Assembly (NCBI RefSeq): GCF_900114875.1
Contig: NZ_FPKW01000005.1
Location: forward strand, 124,001 to 188,000
Direction of reading: 5' to 3'
Source of the DNA: Chryseobacterium limigenitum
GTDB lineage: Bacteria; Bacteroidota; Bacteroidia; Flavobacteriales; Weeksellaceae
DNA length: 64,000 bases
Part shown: positions 34,874-43,045 of the stretch, piece by piece
Position numbering within the stretch: position 1 is the stretch's first letter
How the letters are laid out: each line of letters starts with the position of its first letter
Made by a program: the position numbers and the translations under genes
The notes under the pieces: generated by a model
What the model saw: only the letters and a program-made list of their open reading frames with translations
What the model was told of the DNA's origin: nothing
Databases searched by the model: none

Positions 34874-35944
34874 ATGGATCTTAAAATTAAACTTGAACAA
34901 TTACATCAGAAAGTAGTCGGCTTAAAAGATCAGATAAGCACCGAGGAAGCTACGAAAAATGCATTCGTCATGCCTTTTATACAGATTCTAGGTTATGATA
35001 TTTTCAATCCAACCGAAGTTATTCCGGAGCATATTTGTGATATCGGGACGAAAAAGGGAGAGAAAGTAGACTACGTGATTAAGCATAATGACAACCCGAT
35101 TTTCATAATTGAATGCAAACACTGGAAAGAAAGTGCCGATGCACATAATTCACAGCTTCACCGTTATTATCATGTTTCAAAAACAAGGTTTGGTGTACTT
35201 ACGAACGGTATTGTTTACAACTTTTATACTGATTTGGAAAAGCCAAATATTATGGATGAAAAGCCTTTTTTCTCTATTAATATTGAAGATCTGAAAGACA
35301 GTTCGATTAAAATTCTTGAAAGTTTTACTAAAAAAGACTACAATCTTGAAAGTATTTTAGATTCTGCAGAGGCATTAAAATATATCAAAGCCATCAGAAA
35401 AGAATTTGAAAAAGAAATTGAAACACCATCTGACGAATTGGTAAAACTTTTAGTAAGCAGGTTTTTTGAGAAGCCAATGACCGCCAACAGAATGGTTTCT
35501 TTTAAAGAATATACGAAGAAAGCCCTAACCACATCTATCAATGAATCAATCAGTTTCAGACTTAAATCGGCTTTAAGCATTAACGAACAAATTGAAAAAC
35601 AAGATGATACTGCAAAAAGCTCTCAGCCTATTGACGAAAACAATGATTCCAAGATCGTTACAACTGAAGAGGAATTGGAAGCTTTCCAAATTGTAAAAGC
35701 TATTTTAAGAGAGAAAATACCTTCTGAAAGGATTGCGCATAGAGATACCCTGTCTTATTTCGGCGTTTTATTGGACGACAATAATAGAAAACCTCTATGT
35801 AGATTCCATTTTAATACCGCAAATAAATATCTGGAAACATTTCACAATGGCAAAGAAGCAGGAGAAAAAGTTTTACTCAATAACCTTGATGAAATTTACA
35901 ATTACAAATCAGAGCTTCATAAAACATTAGAAAATTATTCTTAA
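34874..35944 (+). CDS. Orphan HsdR N-terminal-domain nuclease
   Basis: A 356-residue protein of the type I restriction enzyme R N-terminal family. The PD-(D/E)xK nuclease core is visible as EEATKNAFVMPFIQILGYD, then EKVDYVI and IFIIECKHW, giving the aspartate and Glu-x-Lys of the active site. The middle is helical. The C-terminal hundred residues (ELEAFQIVKAILREKIPSER, YFGVLLDDNNRKPLCRFHFN) form a second conserved domain. No methylase, specificity subunit or helicase is nearby, so it is not a classical restriction system; a role in foreign-DNA or damage response is inference. Confidence 0.85.
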   Translation: MDLKIKLEQLHQKVVGLKDQISTEEATKNAFVMPFIQILGYDIFNPTEVIPEHICDIGTKKGEKVDYVIKHNDNPIFIIECKHWKESADAHNSQLHRYYHVSKTRFGVLTNGIVYNFYTDLEKPNIMDEKPFFSINIEDLKDSSIKILESFTKKDYNLESILDSAEALKYIKAIRKEFEKEIETPSDELVKLLVSRFFEKPMTANRMVSFKEYTKKALTTSINESISFRLKSALSINEQIEKQDDTAKSSQPIDENNDSKIVTTEEELEAFQIVKAILREKIPSERIAHRDTLSYFGVLLDDNNRKPLCRFHFNTANKYLETFHNGKEAGEKVLLNNLDEIYNYKSELHKTLENYS

Positions 35945-35955
35945 AACTAAAAACC

Positions 35956-36480
35956 ATGAAAACTTTCATTTCTATAGTAATAATCTGCATCGGCGCATTT
36001 GTTTCTGATTCTTTCTCATTCTCAAAAACTCCAGATGCAGACCATGGCGGAAGATGCACAGGTTCTGCCTATTGCACAGCTTGCTCAAACTGTTCTCGTT
36101 GCGGACATTGCAGTGGTGGCGGAACCTGCGGAGTCTGTGGAGGTGGATCTTCCGAAAATAAATCATCTTCACATCGATCATCCCCGAAGAAAAGTAAAGC
36201 TAAAAAATCAAGAGAATCAGATTCTTACATTTCAAAAAAAGGAAGATCAAACAAAGCTCCGTCAGTTTTTGTTAATGAAATAAATATCAATTCTGGCAGA
36301 TATATCGCAGGAATTTCAGTCACCAATGTATATGAAAAACCTTCTCTTACCTCTAAAATAATAGAGAAAGTTTCCAAAAATTCAAAATTAATTCAGCTTT
36401 CAACGCAAGCACCCTGGTATAAAATAAAGATCCAGAAATCCGGAAAAACAGGATATGTTTATTATAAAGATGTGAAATAA
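35956..36480 (+). CDS. Cys-rich secreted protein with C-terminal SH3-like domain
   Basis: A 174-residue product. Signal-like N-terminus MKTFISIVIICIGAFVSDSF, then a short cysteine-rich part with ten cysteines in about 31 residues (CTACSNCSRCGHC, CGVCGGG), a Ser/Lys linker, and a C-terminal SH3-type domain (ITNVYEKPSL-like start, SKLIQLSTQAPWYKIK, GKTGYVYYKDVK). Bacterial SH3 domains often bind cell wall or peptides. The cysteine pattern could hold metal or disulfides. The last base of the stop codon is the first base of the next gene. Confidence 0.75.
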   Translation: MKTFISIVIICIGAFVSDSFSFSKTPDADHGGRCTGSAYCTACSNCSRCGHCSGGGTCGVCGGGSSENKSSSHRSSPKKSKAKKSRESDSYISKKGRSNKAPSVFVNEININSGRYIAGISVTNVYEKPSLTSKIIEKVSKNSKLIQLSTQAPWYKIKIQKSGKTGYVYYKDVK

Positions 36481-36885
36481 TGATTCGAAACTTAAGAATA
36501 ATTATTTTATTTCTTCCAGTAATATTGGGTGGATTTATTTATATTATTTTCAGACCTGAAAGTCTTATAATGTTCCGTTGGTTTAAATATTTAAGTATTT
36601 CTAATGAAATTAATATCATACAGAATTTAAGAAATATTTATTCTTTTCCACCTTGGCTTGTTTATAGTCTTCCAGATGGACTTTGGATATTTTCTTACAC
36701 CACACTCTCATTAGAGATTTGGAGATATTCCATTAGCCGCAATTTTATCAGAATTTTTCCAACTTTTTAAAATTATTCCGGGAACTTTTGATGTCATTGA
36801 TGTTGGTTTTTATTTAATTGGGATAATTCCCTCTCTTTATATAACAAAAAAAAATTTAAACATTAAAAACTATGAAAAACTTTAA
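36480..36885 (+). pseudogene. Frame-broken small membrane protein gene
   Basis: The frame from 36480 gives 96 residues (MIRNLRIIILFLPVILGGF, PPWLVYSLPDGLWIFSYT) and stops at 36770. In the frame one base further on, coding continues as PLAAILSEFFQLFKIIPGTF, DVIDVGFYLIGIIPSLYI, ending TAA at 36883-36885. Together these look like one four-helix membrane protein of about 135 residues, similar to an unnamed VanZ-like Bacteroidota family. The shift lies near 36715-36735. It is either a natural frameshift or a sequencing error. The restored end overlaps the next gene by 14 nt, as operon neighbours here often do. Confidence 0.65.
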
Positions 36886-37270
36886 ACACATAATTTCAGC
36901 CGGTTTATTTTTATTTTTCATCCTCATTGCTTTCGGCAGTATGGATGATAAAAAAAATAAAACTCCATCTTATACAGGTATAGAAGCTCAGGAAGCTTCT
37001 GATATTCATCCTCAAGAAATAGAAGTAAAAACAGATCCTAAAAAAGATGCTGTAATTGCTAAACTAAAAGAAAAAGCTAAAAAAGATTGGCCAAATGATT
37101 ATTCCACTCAAGAGTATTGGATTAATGAAGAAATTGAGGCATATGATTATATGGAAACAATAGATGACAATTCAATAAAAAAACAAGCTCAAAGAGATTG
37201 GCCATTGGATTTCAGCACACAGAAATATTGGTACGAAGAACAGATCAAAGCTAAAGAAAGAATACAGTGA
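36872..37270 (+). CDS. Exported protein with duplicated DWP...YW repeat
   Basis: A 132-residue protein with a signal-like N-terminus (MKNFKHIISAGLFLFFILIAF). The C-terminal half contains two copies of a helical repeat, KKDWPNDYSTQEYWINEEIE and QRDWPLDFSTQKYWYEEQIK, about 35 residues apart. The D-W-P and S-T-Q-x-Y-W positions are kept. I do not know a function for this repeat. Its stop codon overlaps the GTG start of the next gene by four bases. Confidence 0.7.
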   Translation: MKNFKHIISAGLFLFFILIAFGSMDDKKNKTPSYTGIEAQEASDIHPQEIEVKTDPKKDAVIAKLKEKAKKDWPNDYSTQEYWINEEIEAYDYMETIDDNSIKKQAQRDWPLDFSTQKYWYEEQIKAKERIQ

Positions 37271-37665
37271 AACCCTTCCTTATATTCTGTGCTATAAGTT
37301 GTTTCGTTGGTATTTTCAGACTTCCTATAGAATATTATACTTTTCTCAGAGTGTTGGTTTCCGTTGGAGCACTCATTATTATTTATAATTTTTTAAGCAA
37401 TAAACAATATAACTGGAGTACAATATTCATCATCATACTTATCATTTTCAACCCCATTTTTCCCGTTTATCTATACAGAAAAAGCTTATGGATCCCTGTC
37501 GACACCATTACAGGAATTTTGTTTTTACTGATTGCCTTTGCCCAAAAACCGGAAGAAAAAAAGGAGGAAGAAGAAAATACAGAAGAAACTTCAACACACT
37601 TCAAACAACCGAGAGCATACCCTCGAGACATCATTATTAATCCTAAAAAACCAAAAGAAGACTAA
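37267..37665 (+). CDS. DUF6804-like small membrane protein
   Basis: A 132-residue protein starting with GTG, overlapping the previous stop as GTGA. About four hydrophobic segments (LRVLVSVGALIIIYNFL, TIFIIILIIFNPIFPVYLY, TGILFLLIAFAQ) are followed by an acidic and then basic soluble tail ending NPKKPKED. The pattern RLPIEYYTFLRVLV and IFNPIFPVYLYRKSLW matches the DUF6804 membrane family. Function unknown. Confidence 0.75.
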   Translation: MKPFLIFCAISCFVGIFRLPIEYYTFLRVLVSVGALIIIYNFLSNKQYNWSTIFIIILIIFNPIFPVYLYRKSLWIPVDTITGILFLLIAFAQKPEEKKEEEENTEETSTHFKQPRAYPRDIIINPKKPKED

Positions 37666-37672
37666 GCCAACC

Positions 37673-38080
37673 ATGGAAAATATTCAAATTACGGAAAATC
37701 TTAAAGCTCATTTTCTACGACTTTATCAAATGGCGATTTGTGATGATGATTTCAGCGCCTTAGAACTGAAGATGCTTTATAAATGTGCAGAAGAAAGAGG
37801 TATTTCATCTAAAAATCTGGACGAAATACTATTAAATCCCATCAATATTAAGTCTCTCGTTCCTCAAACTATTGAAGAAAAAGTAGATTATCTGTACGAT
37901 CTCACGGTGATGATCTGGGCAGACGGCATTGTTTCTCCAAATGAATATTCTGCAATGGAAAAATATGTTATAATGTTCGGTTTTTTAGATGAAAACGTAA
38001 AAGCGATCGTCGATTATCTCATCGAAGCTGTAAAAATCGGCAAGAACAAAACAGATATTTTATATGAATTAAAAAACTAA
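37673..38080 (+). CDS. TerB-like protein
   Basis: A 135-residue, all-helical, acidic protein, MENIQITENLKAHFLRLYQ then AICDDDFSALELKMLYKCAE and LYDLTVMIWADGIVSPNEYS. The two acidic turns DDDFS.LE and ADGIVSPNE match the TerB/DjlA-type fold, whose members bind metal and sit in tellurite and stress operons. I take the ATG at 37673; the frame is open 47 codons upstream, but that part is a lysine-rich by-product of the DUF6804 gene in another frame. The next gene starts 6 nt later. Confidence 0.75.
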   Translation: MENIQITENLKAHFLRLYQMAICDDDFSALELKMLYKCAEERGISSKNLDEILLNPINIKSLVPQTIEEKVDYLYDLTVMIWADGIVSPNEYSAMEKYVIMFGFLDENVKAIVDYLIEAVKIGKNKTDILYELKN

Positions 38081-38086
38081 CACACT

Positions 38087-39427
38087 ATGGATACCACAAG
38101 TATAAAAAACTTATTTAAATTAAAGTCAATTCCGATTGAAACTCCGAAAGAAGAATCTCCTAAAGCGGAGATCGACTCCAACGAAGAATCTCCCGAAGAA
38201 AGTAGAAAACGCACCTACCATGAAGGAGGTTACAGAGACAGCTCCAGAAATAACGGAAATCATACCACATTATCTATTTGTCTTGATGCCGTTTATTCAA
38301 AATTCCAGAATGAGGAAAAAGAAATGGTTGAAAAACAGCAGAAACTCAAAGAATCCTACGTCAACGAGCAAAAAAACAGGGAAACTGAGATCAAAGCCCT
38401 GACTGTTTCATTGGAGACCAAGGAAGAACAATTAAAAAACAAAAACACAGACATTGAAAATCATCAAAATACGATTGAAATGTTAAAAGCTGAAATTCTT
38501 GATCTCCCGAGGAATCCGGAAAAACATAATGTAAAAGCAACGAAGGGAGCTTCTACCAAGTTTTGGATCGGCGCAATTCTTTTAGTTCCTATAACATTGT
38601 ATCTGCTTACATTTTATATTTCGACTTCTTACTCAGCTTTTTTTAAAAGTTTTGATGCCAAAATTACTGTTATACAAAGTGTTTTGGATGCGCAAGCTCT
38701 TAATAAAGCATGGAATGAAGGTTTAATTGAAGGCGCATTTGTTACACTCATCCCATTTGTATTCTTAGGATTAGGATTTCTGATCCATATGTTTAGTGAA
38801 AATAAAAGCTGGGTAAATTATGTCAAACTAGGAGTATTATTTGTTGTAACATTTATTTTTGATGCCATTTTAGCCTATGAAATCGAATCTAAATTATATG
38901 AGCTAAACAAAACTTTTGAATCTCCCCCATTCGACCTTAAAATTGCCTTTACTAAAAACCAGTTTTGGGGAATTATTTTCGCAGGATTCATCGTTTATAT
39001 TATTTGGGGATTGGTGTTCGACTTTGTAATGAAGGAACACAGAGAAAAAGATAAGATCAAAAACGAACAGGAAATCAGGCAGAAAAACGTTCTTTTTCTT
39101 TTAGAAAAAATCAATGTTCTTAAAAAAGAAATTGAAGAGATCCTCGCAAACATCGGAAGCACAAAAGAACTTGTTATAAAAACACGAGGAAGAATTGAAG
39201 AACTTCAAAATATCATTGACGGAGTGATCATTCCAACAAAAGATTACAAATTGTATGCTTCCGAATATGTTCAGGGCTGGGTGACATTTATTGGCGAAAA
39301 AATAGCAGTTTCAAGAACCGAGAAACAAACCATGATCGACAGCTGTATTGAAACCTATACTACCAATCTGGAAAACGTTGGGGCCAATTCGGACAATCAA
39401 AATCTTGTTTATTTATCTGCACTATAA
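38087..39427 (+). CDS. Coiled-coil multi-pass membrane protein
   Basis: A 446-residue protein. The order is an acidic disordered start (ETPKEESPKAEIDSNEESP), a coiled coil at about residues 75-145 (EEKEMVEKQQKLKESYVNEQ), four or five membrane helices between about 160 and 325 (FWIGAILLVPITLYLLTFYI, FVTLIPFVFLGLGFLIHMF, FWGIIFAGFIVYIIWGLVF), and a second coiled coil (IRQKNVLFLLEKINVLKKEI). No enzymatic motif is visible. It could be a scaffold or membrane sensor linking the soluble TerB-like and nuclease products to the envelope; this is inference. Confidence 0.7.
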   Translation: MDTTSIKNLFKLKSIPIETPKEESPKAEIDSNEESPEESRKRTYHEGGYRDSSRNNGNHTTLSICLDAVYSKFQNEEKEMVEKQQKLKESYVNEQKNRETEIKALTVSLETKEEQLKNKNTDIENHQNTIEMLKAEILDLPRNPEKHNVKATKGASTKFWIGAILLVPITLYLLTFYISTSYSAFFKSFDAKITVIQSVLDAQALNKAWNEGLIEGAFVTLIPFVFLGLGFLIHMFSENKSWVNYVKLGVLFVVTFIFDAILAYEIESKLYELNKTFESPPFDLKIAFTKNQFWGIIFAGFIVYIIWGLVFDFVMKEHREKDKIKNEQEIRQKNVLFLLEKINVLKKEIEEILANIGSTKELVIKTRGRIEELQNIIDGVIIPTKDYKLYASEYVQGWVTFIGEKIAVSRTEKQTMIDSCIETYTTNLENVGANSDNQNLVYLSAL

Positions 39428-39437
39428 ATCTCTTCTA

Positions 39438-40325
39438 ATGAAAAAAATATTTTATTTATTATTGATCATATCTTTGGTTTCTTGTTGTAAAAAAGAACCT
39501 GAAAAAATAGATCCCATTAAAGCAGATTCAATTACTCCTGATCCGAACAACATCAATGTCAGCATTTTAATTGATTTATCAGACAGGATTGATCCTCAAA
39601 CTCATCCTAATCCTACAATGGAATATTTCCAAAGAGATACGGAATACATTAAAGCCATAGAAAAAGGTTTTTTGAATCATATTAAAACAAAAAGAATCAT
39701 CACATTTAATGATCAGATGCAGGTTTTCTTTAATCCGGAACCCTCTGATCCTAAAATGAATGAATTTACAAGAGAACTTAAAATCTCTTTTGATAAAAAT
39801 ACTGGTAAAGATTATTTCAGCTCTGTTGAAAAAAAATATTCTGAATTGCCCTCAAATATCTATCAATCTGCTATTAAAGATGGGAAATATGTTGGCTCGG
39901 ATATTTGGGAATTTTTCAAAAATAAAGTTAAAGACTATTGCATCAAAGATGATCACAGAAATATTCTTTTTATTTTGACTGACGGATATATGTATCACCA
40001 AAACACTAAGTTTGAAGAGGAAAAAAAGACATCCTATTTAACTTCAAAATTGATAAAATCAAACAATCTTACAACTTCTGATTTTAAAAATACGATTGAA
40101 AAAAATAAGCTGGGTTTTGTGAAAGCTAATGATAATTTGAGTAATCTAGAAGTCGTTGTCTTAGGAATCAATCCCGAAAAAGGGAATCCTTTTGAAGAGG
40201 GTGTCATCAAAGAATACTGGGAAAGCTGGTTCAAAGAAATGAAGATTAAAAACTATCAGATAAAATCAGCAGATCTGCCGTCTAATCTTGAACCTATTAT
40301 TTTAAAAGCCATTTCAGGAAAATAA
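39438..40325 (+). CDS. VWA-like lipoprotein
   Basis: A 295-residue product whose ATG at 39438 gives a lipoprotein signal, MKKIFYLLLIISLVSCCKKE. Next comes NVSILIDLSDRID, the first strand and a metal-site-like D-x-S of a von Willebrand A fold, a central KDYCIKDDHRNILFILTDGY, the fourth VWA strand with its TDG, and LEVVVLGINPE, the fifth. It would act on the outer side of a membrane as an adhesion or assembly module. A frame extension upstream to 39348 lies inside the preceding gene and was rejected. It closes the operon; a terminator follows. Confidence 0.78.
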   Translation: MKKIFYLLLIISLVSCCKKEPEKIDPIKADSITPDPNNINVSILIDLSDRIDPQTHPNPTMEYFQRDTEYIKAIEKGFLNHIKTKRIITFNDQMQVFFNPEPSDPKMNEFTRELKISFDKNTGKDYFSSVEKKYSELPSNIYQSAIKDGKYVGSDIWEFFKNKVKDYCIKDDHRNILFILTDGYMYHQNTKFEEEKKTSYLTSKLIKSNNLTTSDFKNTIEKNKLGFVKANDNLSNLEVVVLGINPEKGNPFEEGVIKEYWESWFKEMKIKNYQIKSADLPSNLEPIILKAISGK

Positions 40326-40354
40326 AAAAACACTCCATATATTTAATTATCAAA

Positions 40355-40386
40355 AAAAGCGAAGAGTAATTTCTTCGCTTTTCTTT
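40355..40386. terminator. Terminator at the end of the accessory operon
   Basis: AAAAGCGAAGA and TCTTCGCTTTT, a perfect 11-bp stem with a 6-nt loop, with T after it on the plus strand and T-rich sequence on the minus strand too. It ends the eleven-gene operon and the convergent elaA-engB pair. Confidence 0.88.
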
Positions 40387-40834
40387 ATTTTCTGATCATT
40401 TCCGTGTGCGGAATGTCATCTTCCAAATATTTTTTCCCGGTATCTACAAAACCAAATTCTCCGTAGAACTTCAATAGATAATCCTGTGCAGAAATTCTGA
40501 TCTCAGAAGTATGAAAACGGTTTTCTATCGTTTCAACAGCATATTTTATCAACAGTTTTCCTAAGCTTTTTCCTCTTGCTTTTTCTGTTGTTAAAACTCT
40601 GCCTAAAGAAGTTTCATCATATTTAATTCCTTTATCGAAAACGCGACAATACGCCAATACATCACCATCTTCCTCTGCCCAAATATGAATTGCTTTTTGA
40701 TCGTAATTATCCAGATCAGGATAAGGACAATTTTGCTCGATCACAAAAACATCGATACGAGCTTTCAAAACTGCATATAACTCAGGAACTGTAAACTCTT
40801 CAAATGTTTTAATTTTCCAGATAATATTACTCAT
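40385..40834 (-). CDS. GNAT family N-acetyltransferase, ElaA-like
   Basis: A 149-residue GNAT protein. [20 protein letters not shown] and [20 protein letters not shown] are the ElaA signature, and [19 protein letters not shown] is the acetyl-CoA loop (R-x-x-G-x-G/S). The acetylation target is unknown. The start codon overlaps the end of engB by 8 nt, so the two are translated from one message. Confidence 0.9.
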   Translation of the reverse strand: MSNIIWKIKTFEEFTVPELYAVLKARIDVFVIEQNCPYPDLDNYDQKAIHIWAEEDGDVLAYCRVFDKGIKYDETSLGRVLTTEKARGKSLGKLLIKYAVETIENRFHTSEIRISAQDYLLKFYGEFGFVDTGKKYLEDDIPHTEMIRK

Positions 40835-41450
40835 CGAAATTAACGTTATTATTATTTAAAAAGTCGTTGGTTGTTTGTATGAAGTCCAGGATTTCATCGC
40901 ATCCTTCTTTCTTCTCAGCAGAAGTTACATATAACTCGGGAAGATCTTCCCATGTCTTATAAAGCTCAGCCTTATAGTCTTCTACATTTTTTATGGCGAT
41001 ATTGGGTTTCAGCTTATCAACTTTAGTGAAAACAATTGAAAACGGAACACCGCTTTCCCCGCACCATTCAATAAACTCAAGATCTATTTTTTGAGGGCTG
41101 TGTCTTGAATCAATCAAAACAAAAAGATTCACAAGATTTTTTCTGTTCAGAATATAATTGTTGATCAGTTTCTCAAAATCCCTTCTCAAAACCTTTGAGA
41201 CCTTTGCATAACCATACCCCGGTAAATCGGTAAGATACCAGTTTTCATTGACGATAAAATGATTAATAAGCTGAGTTTTCCCTGGAGTTCCGGAAGTTTT
41301 AGCCAAATCTTTCCTGTTCATCATCGCATTGATCAATGAAGATTTCCCAACATTTGATCTTCCTATAAAAGCATATTCTGGGATCGTCGGTTCCGGACAT
41401 TCCTGCCATTTTCCGCTACTCTTTACAAACTCTGCTGTTTTAATAACCAT
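40827..41450 (-). CDS. engB: Ribosome biogenesis GTPase EngB (YihA/YsxC)
   Basis: A 207-residue GTPase needed for 50S subunit assembly. Motifs are G1 [13 protein letters not shown]3 DLPGYG, G4 TKVDK and G5-like TSAEK. The motif order and length are typical. It overlaps the ElaA-like gene downstream. A hairpin separates it from the alpha/beta hydrolase gene upstream. Confidence 0.95.
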   Translation of the reverse strand: MVIKTAEFVKSSGKWQECPEPTIPEYAFIGRSNVGKSSLINAMMNRKDLAKTSGTPGKTQLINHFIVNENWYLTDLPGYGYAKVSKVLRRDFEKLINNYILNRKNLVNLFVLIDSRHSPQKIDLEFIEWCGESGVPFSIVFTKVDKLKPNIAIKNVEDYKAELYKTWEDLPELYVTSAEKKEGCDEILDFIQTTNDFLNNNNVNFDE

Positions 41451-41471
41451 TTCTCGAATATTTTTTAGAAA

Positions 41472-41506
41472 ATTAAACCATTAAGAAAAGCTCTTAATGG
41501 TTTAAT
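41472..41506. terminator. Long hairpin between hydrolase gene and engB
   Basis: ATTAAACCATTAAG and CTTAATGGTTTAAT form a perfect 14-bp stem around AAAAGCT. It lies just after the hydrolase stop codon. The strong T run is on the plus-strand side, so it may be a weak terminator or an mRNA 3' end stabiliser for the minus-strand transcript. Confidence 0.65.
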
Positions 41507-41514
41507 CTATTTTT

Positions 41515-42276
41515 TTAAACTTTATCTTTTAACCAACTGTAGAGAATCTCATTGAACTCATCCGGTTTTTCCATCATTGCTGCGTGGCCGCATTTATCAA
41601 TCCAGAAAAGATCCGAATTCGGAATAAATTTATTCATGTCGATCGCAACCTCAGGAGGTGTTACATTGTCCTGTTTCCCCCAGATCAAACAAGTCGGGGT
41701 TAAAATCTTAGGAAGATCATGCAACATATTGTGTTTGATGGCGCTTCTTGCAAGCATTACGGTTTTTATTCCCTTCATTCTGTCATTCACCACCCCAAAA
41801 ACCTCGTCTACAAGATCTTCAGTTGCCACAGCAGGGTCATAAAAAACCTCTTCAGTTTTCTTCCTTATATAGGATTTGTCATTTTTTCTTGGAAAACTGT
41901 CTCCGAATGTTCTTTCATATAATCCTGAACTCCCGGTTAAAACCAGATTATTGACCAGATCCGGTCTTGCCAAAGTTAGTATAAGCCCAATGTGACCTCC
42001 CATTGAGTTTCCAACAATGGTTACAGGTTCTTCAATATGACTCTCTATAAACTTTATAATATATTTTGCTAATGTGGTAAGATTAGTATTAAGCACCGGC
42101 AAATCGTAGATAGGCAATTGAGGTACATAGACCTTAAATCCTCTCTCTGAAAAAAAATTCACCATCTTATCGAAATTGCTCAAACCACCCATTAAACCGT
42201 GCAATAGCACTAATGGATGTCCTTCTCCCGCCTCTACAAAGGTATATTTCTTTTCTTTTTTTGTACTAAATATCAT
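41515..42276 (-). CDS. Alpha/beta hydrolase
   Basis: A 253-residue hydrolase. LVLLHGLMGG carries the oxyanion-hole HG, VGNSMGGHIGL the nucleophile elbow with serine, the aspartate probably lies in WGKQDNVTP, and the histidine in DKCGHAAMMEKPDEF, giving a complete triad. The substrate is unknown. The ATG at 42276 is chosen because a -7 box lies 22 nt upstream and the longer frame (to 42321) would start before the transcript. Confidence 0.85.
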   Translation of the reverse strand: MIFSTKKEKKYTFVEAGEGHPLVLLHGLMGGLSNFDKMVNFFSERGFKVYVPQLPIYDLPVLNTNLTTLAKYIIKFIESHIEEPVTIVGNSMGGHIGLILTLARPDLVNNLVLTGSSGLYERTFGDSFPRKNDKSYIRKKTEEVFYDPAVATEDLVDEVFGVVNDRMKGIKTVMLARSAIKHNMLHDLPKILTPTCLIWGKQDNVTPPEVAIDMNKFIPNSDLFWIDKCGHAAMMEKPDEFNEILYSWLKDKV

Positions 42277-42298
42277 AAAACGCCTTAATAAAGCCTTG

Positions 42299-42306
42299 CA
42301 AAAATA
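42299..42306 (-). promoter_or_regulatory. -7 box of the alpha/beta hydrolase gene
   Basis: TATTTTTG on the minus strand, a perfect TAnnTTTG match, with the ATG 22 nt further. It excludes the upstream start at 42321. Confidence 0.6.
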
Positions 42307-42499
42307 CAAATTAAACCTCAAAAATATTTTGATATGCCTAATTTAAAATAAAAATAATATAATAAAGCTCTTTTTAACTCTTTTTTTGAAAATCTCTTTA
42401 TTATGGCCTGAATAATACAATTCACAAGGCTCAACATATCAATAACTTAAACCTACATTATTAAATCTTTAATAAAACTTATTAACATTAAGTCAAAAA

Positions 42500-42542
42500 G
42501 TGGGAAAAAGTGGGAAATATTGGAAATTATTATATAAATTTG
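42500..42542 (+). promoter_or_regulatory. MraZ operator repeats and -7 box of the division cluster
   Basis: GTGGG at 42500-42504 and 42510-42514 and TTGGA at 42520-42524 form three direct repeats with a 10-bp period. This is the arrangement bound by MraZ in other bacteria (GTGGG with N5 spacers). Then TAAATTTG at 42535-42542 is a perfect -7 box, ending 6 nt before the mraZ ATG. MraZ is therefore expected to repress its own cluster, whose message would be almost leaderless. Confidence 0.75.
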
Positions 42543-42548
42543 TCCCAA

Positions 42549-43007
42549 ATGAAAAGTTTCATTGGAACATATGAGTGTAAAATTGACGACAAAGGCCGTT
42601 TAAAAGTACCTTCTTCTCTGATCAAACAGATGGAAGACTTTGATGACAAGGCATTTGTAGTCAAAAGATCCGTGTTCCAAACTTGCCTCGAAGTTTACCC
42701 GATGAATGCATGGGATAAATTGATGGGCAAGATTAATAAATTAAACAGATTCATTAAAAAGAATGCTGATTTCATTAGAATGTTTACGGCAGGAGTAAAA
42801 ACTGTAGAATTGGATAATGCCGGTAGATTACAGATTTCAAAAGACCTGACGCATTTCGCAAATCTTCAGAAAGATATTGTGATTACAAGCGCCGGAGAAT
42901 TATTTGAAATTTGGGACAAAGACGCTTACGAAAAAGTGATCTCTACCAACGAAGAAGATTTTGCCAGCCTCGCCGAAGACGTAATGGGCTCTTTAGATGA
43001 AGAATAA
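42549..43007 (+). CDS. mraZ: Division/cell-wall cluster regulator MraZ
   Basis: A 152-residue protein made of two AbrB-like halves: FIGTYECKIDDKGRLKVPSSL near the start and GVKTVELDNAGRLQISKDL near the middle. MraZ binds repeats in its own promoter and tunes the cluster. The ATG at 42549 is taken; a 13-residue upstream extension would contain the -7 box. It is the first gene of the cluster. Confidence 0.95.
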   Translation: MKSFIGTYECKIDDKGRLKVPSSLIKQMEDFDDKAFVVKRSVFQTCLEVYPMNAWDKLMGKINKLNRFIKKNADFIRMFTAGVKTVELDNAGRLQISKDLTHFANLQKDIVITSAGELFEIWDKDAYEKVISTNEEDFASLAEDVMGSLDEE

Positions 43008-43045
43008 CCGCTAAATTAAAAAAGCGACAAAAAACACAATTAAAC

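Noticed and set aside
37532..37672. 47-codon N-terminal extension of the TerB-like protein
   Set aside because: It overlaps the DUF6804-like gene in another frame, is a low-complexity lysine run, and precedes the family similarity; the ATG at 37673 fits.
39348..39437. 30-codon extension of the VWA-like lipoprotein
   Set aside because: It lies inside the preceding gene and would bury the clear lipoprotein signal that starts at 39438.
33997..40325. Classical type I restriction-modification locus
   Set aside because: Only an HsdR N-terminal-type protein is present; there is no helicase part, methylase or specificity subunit.
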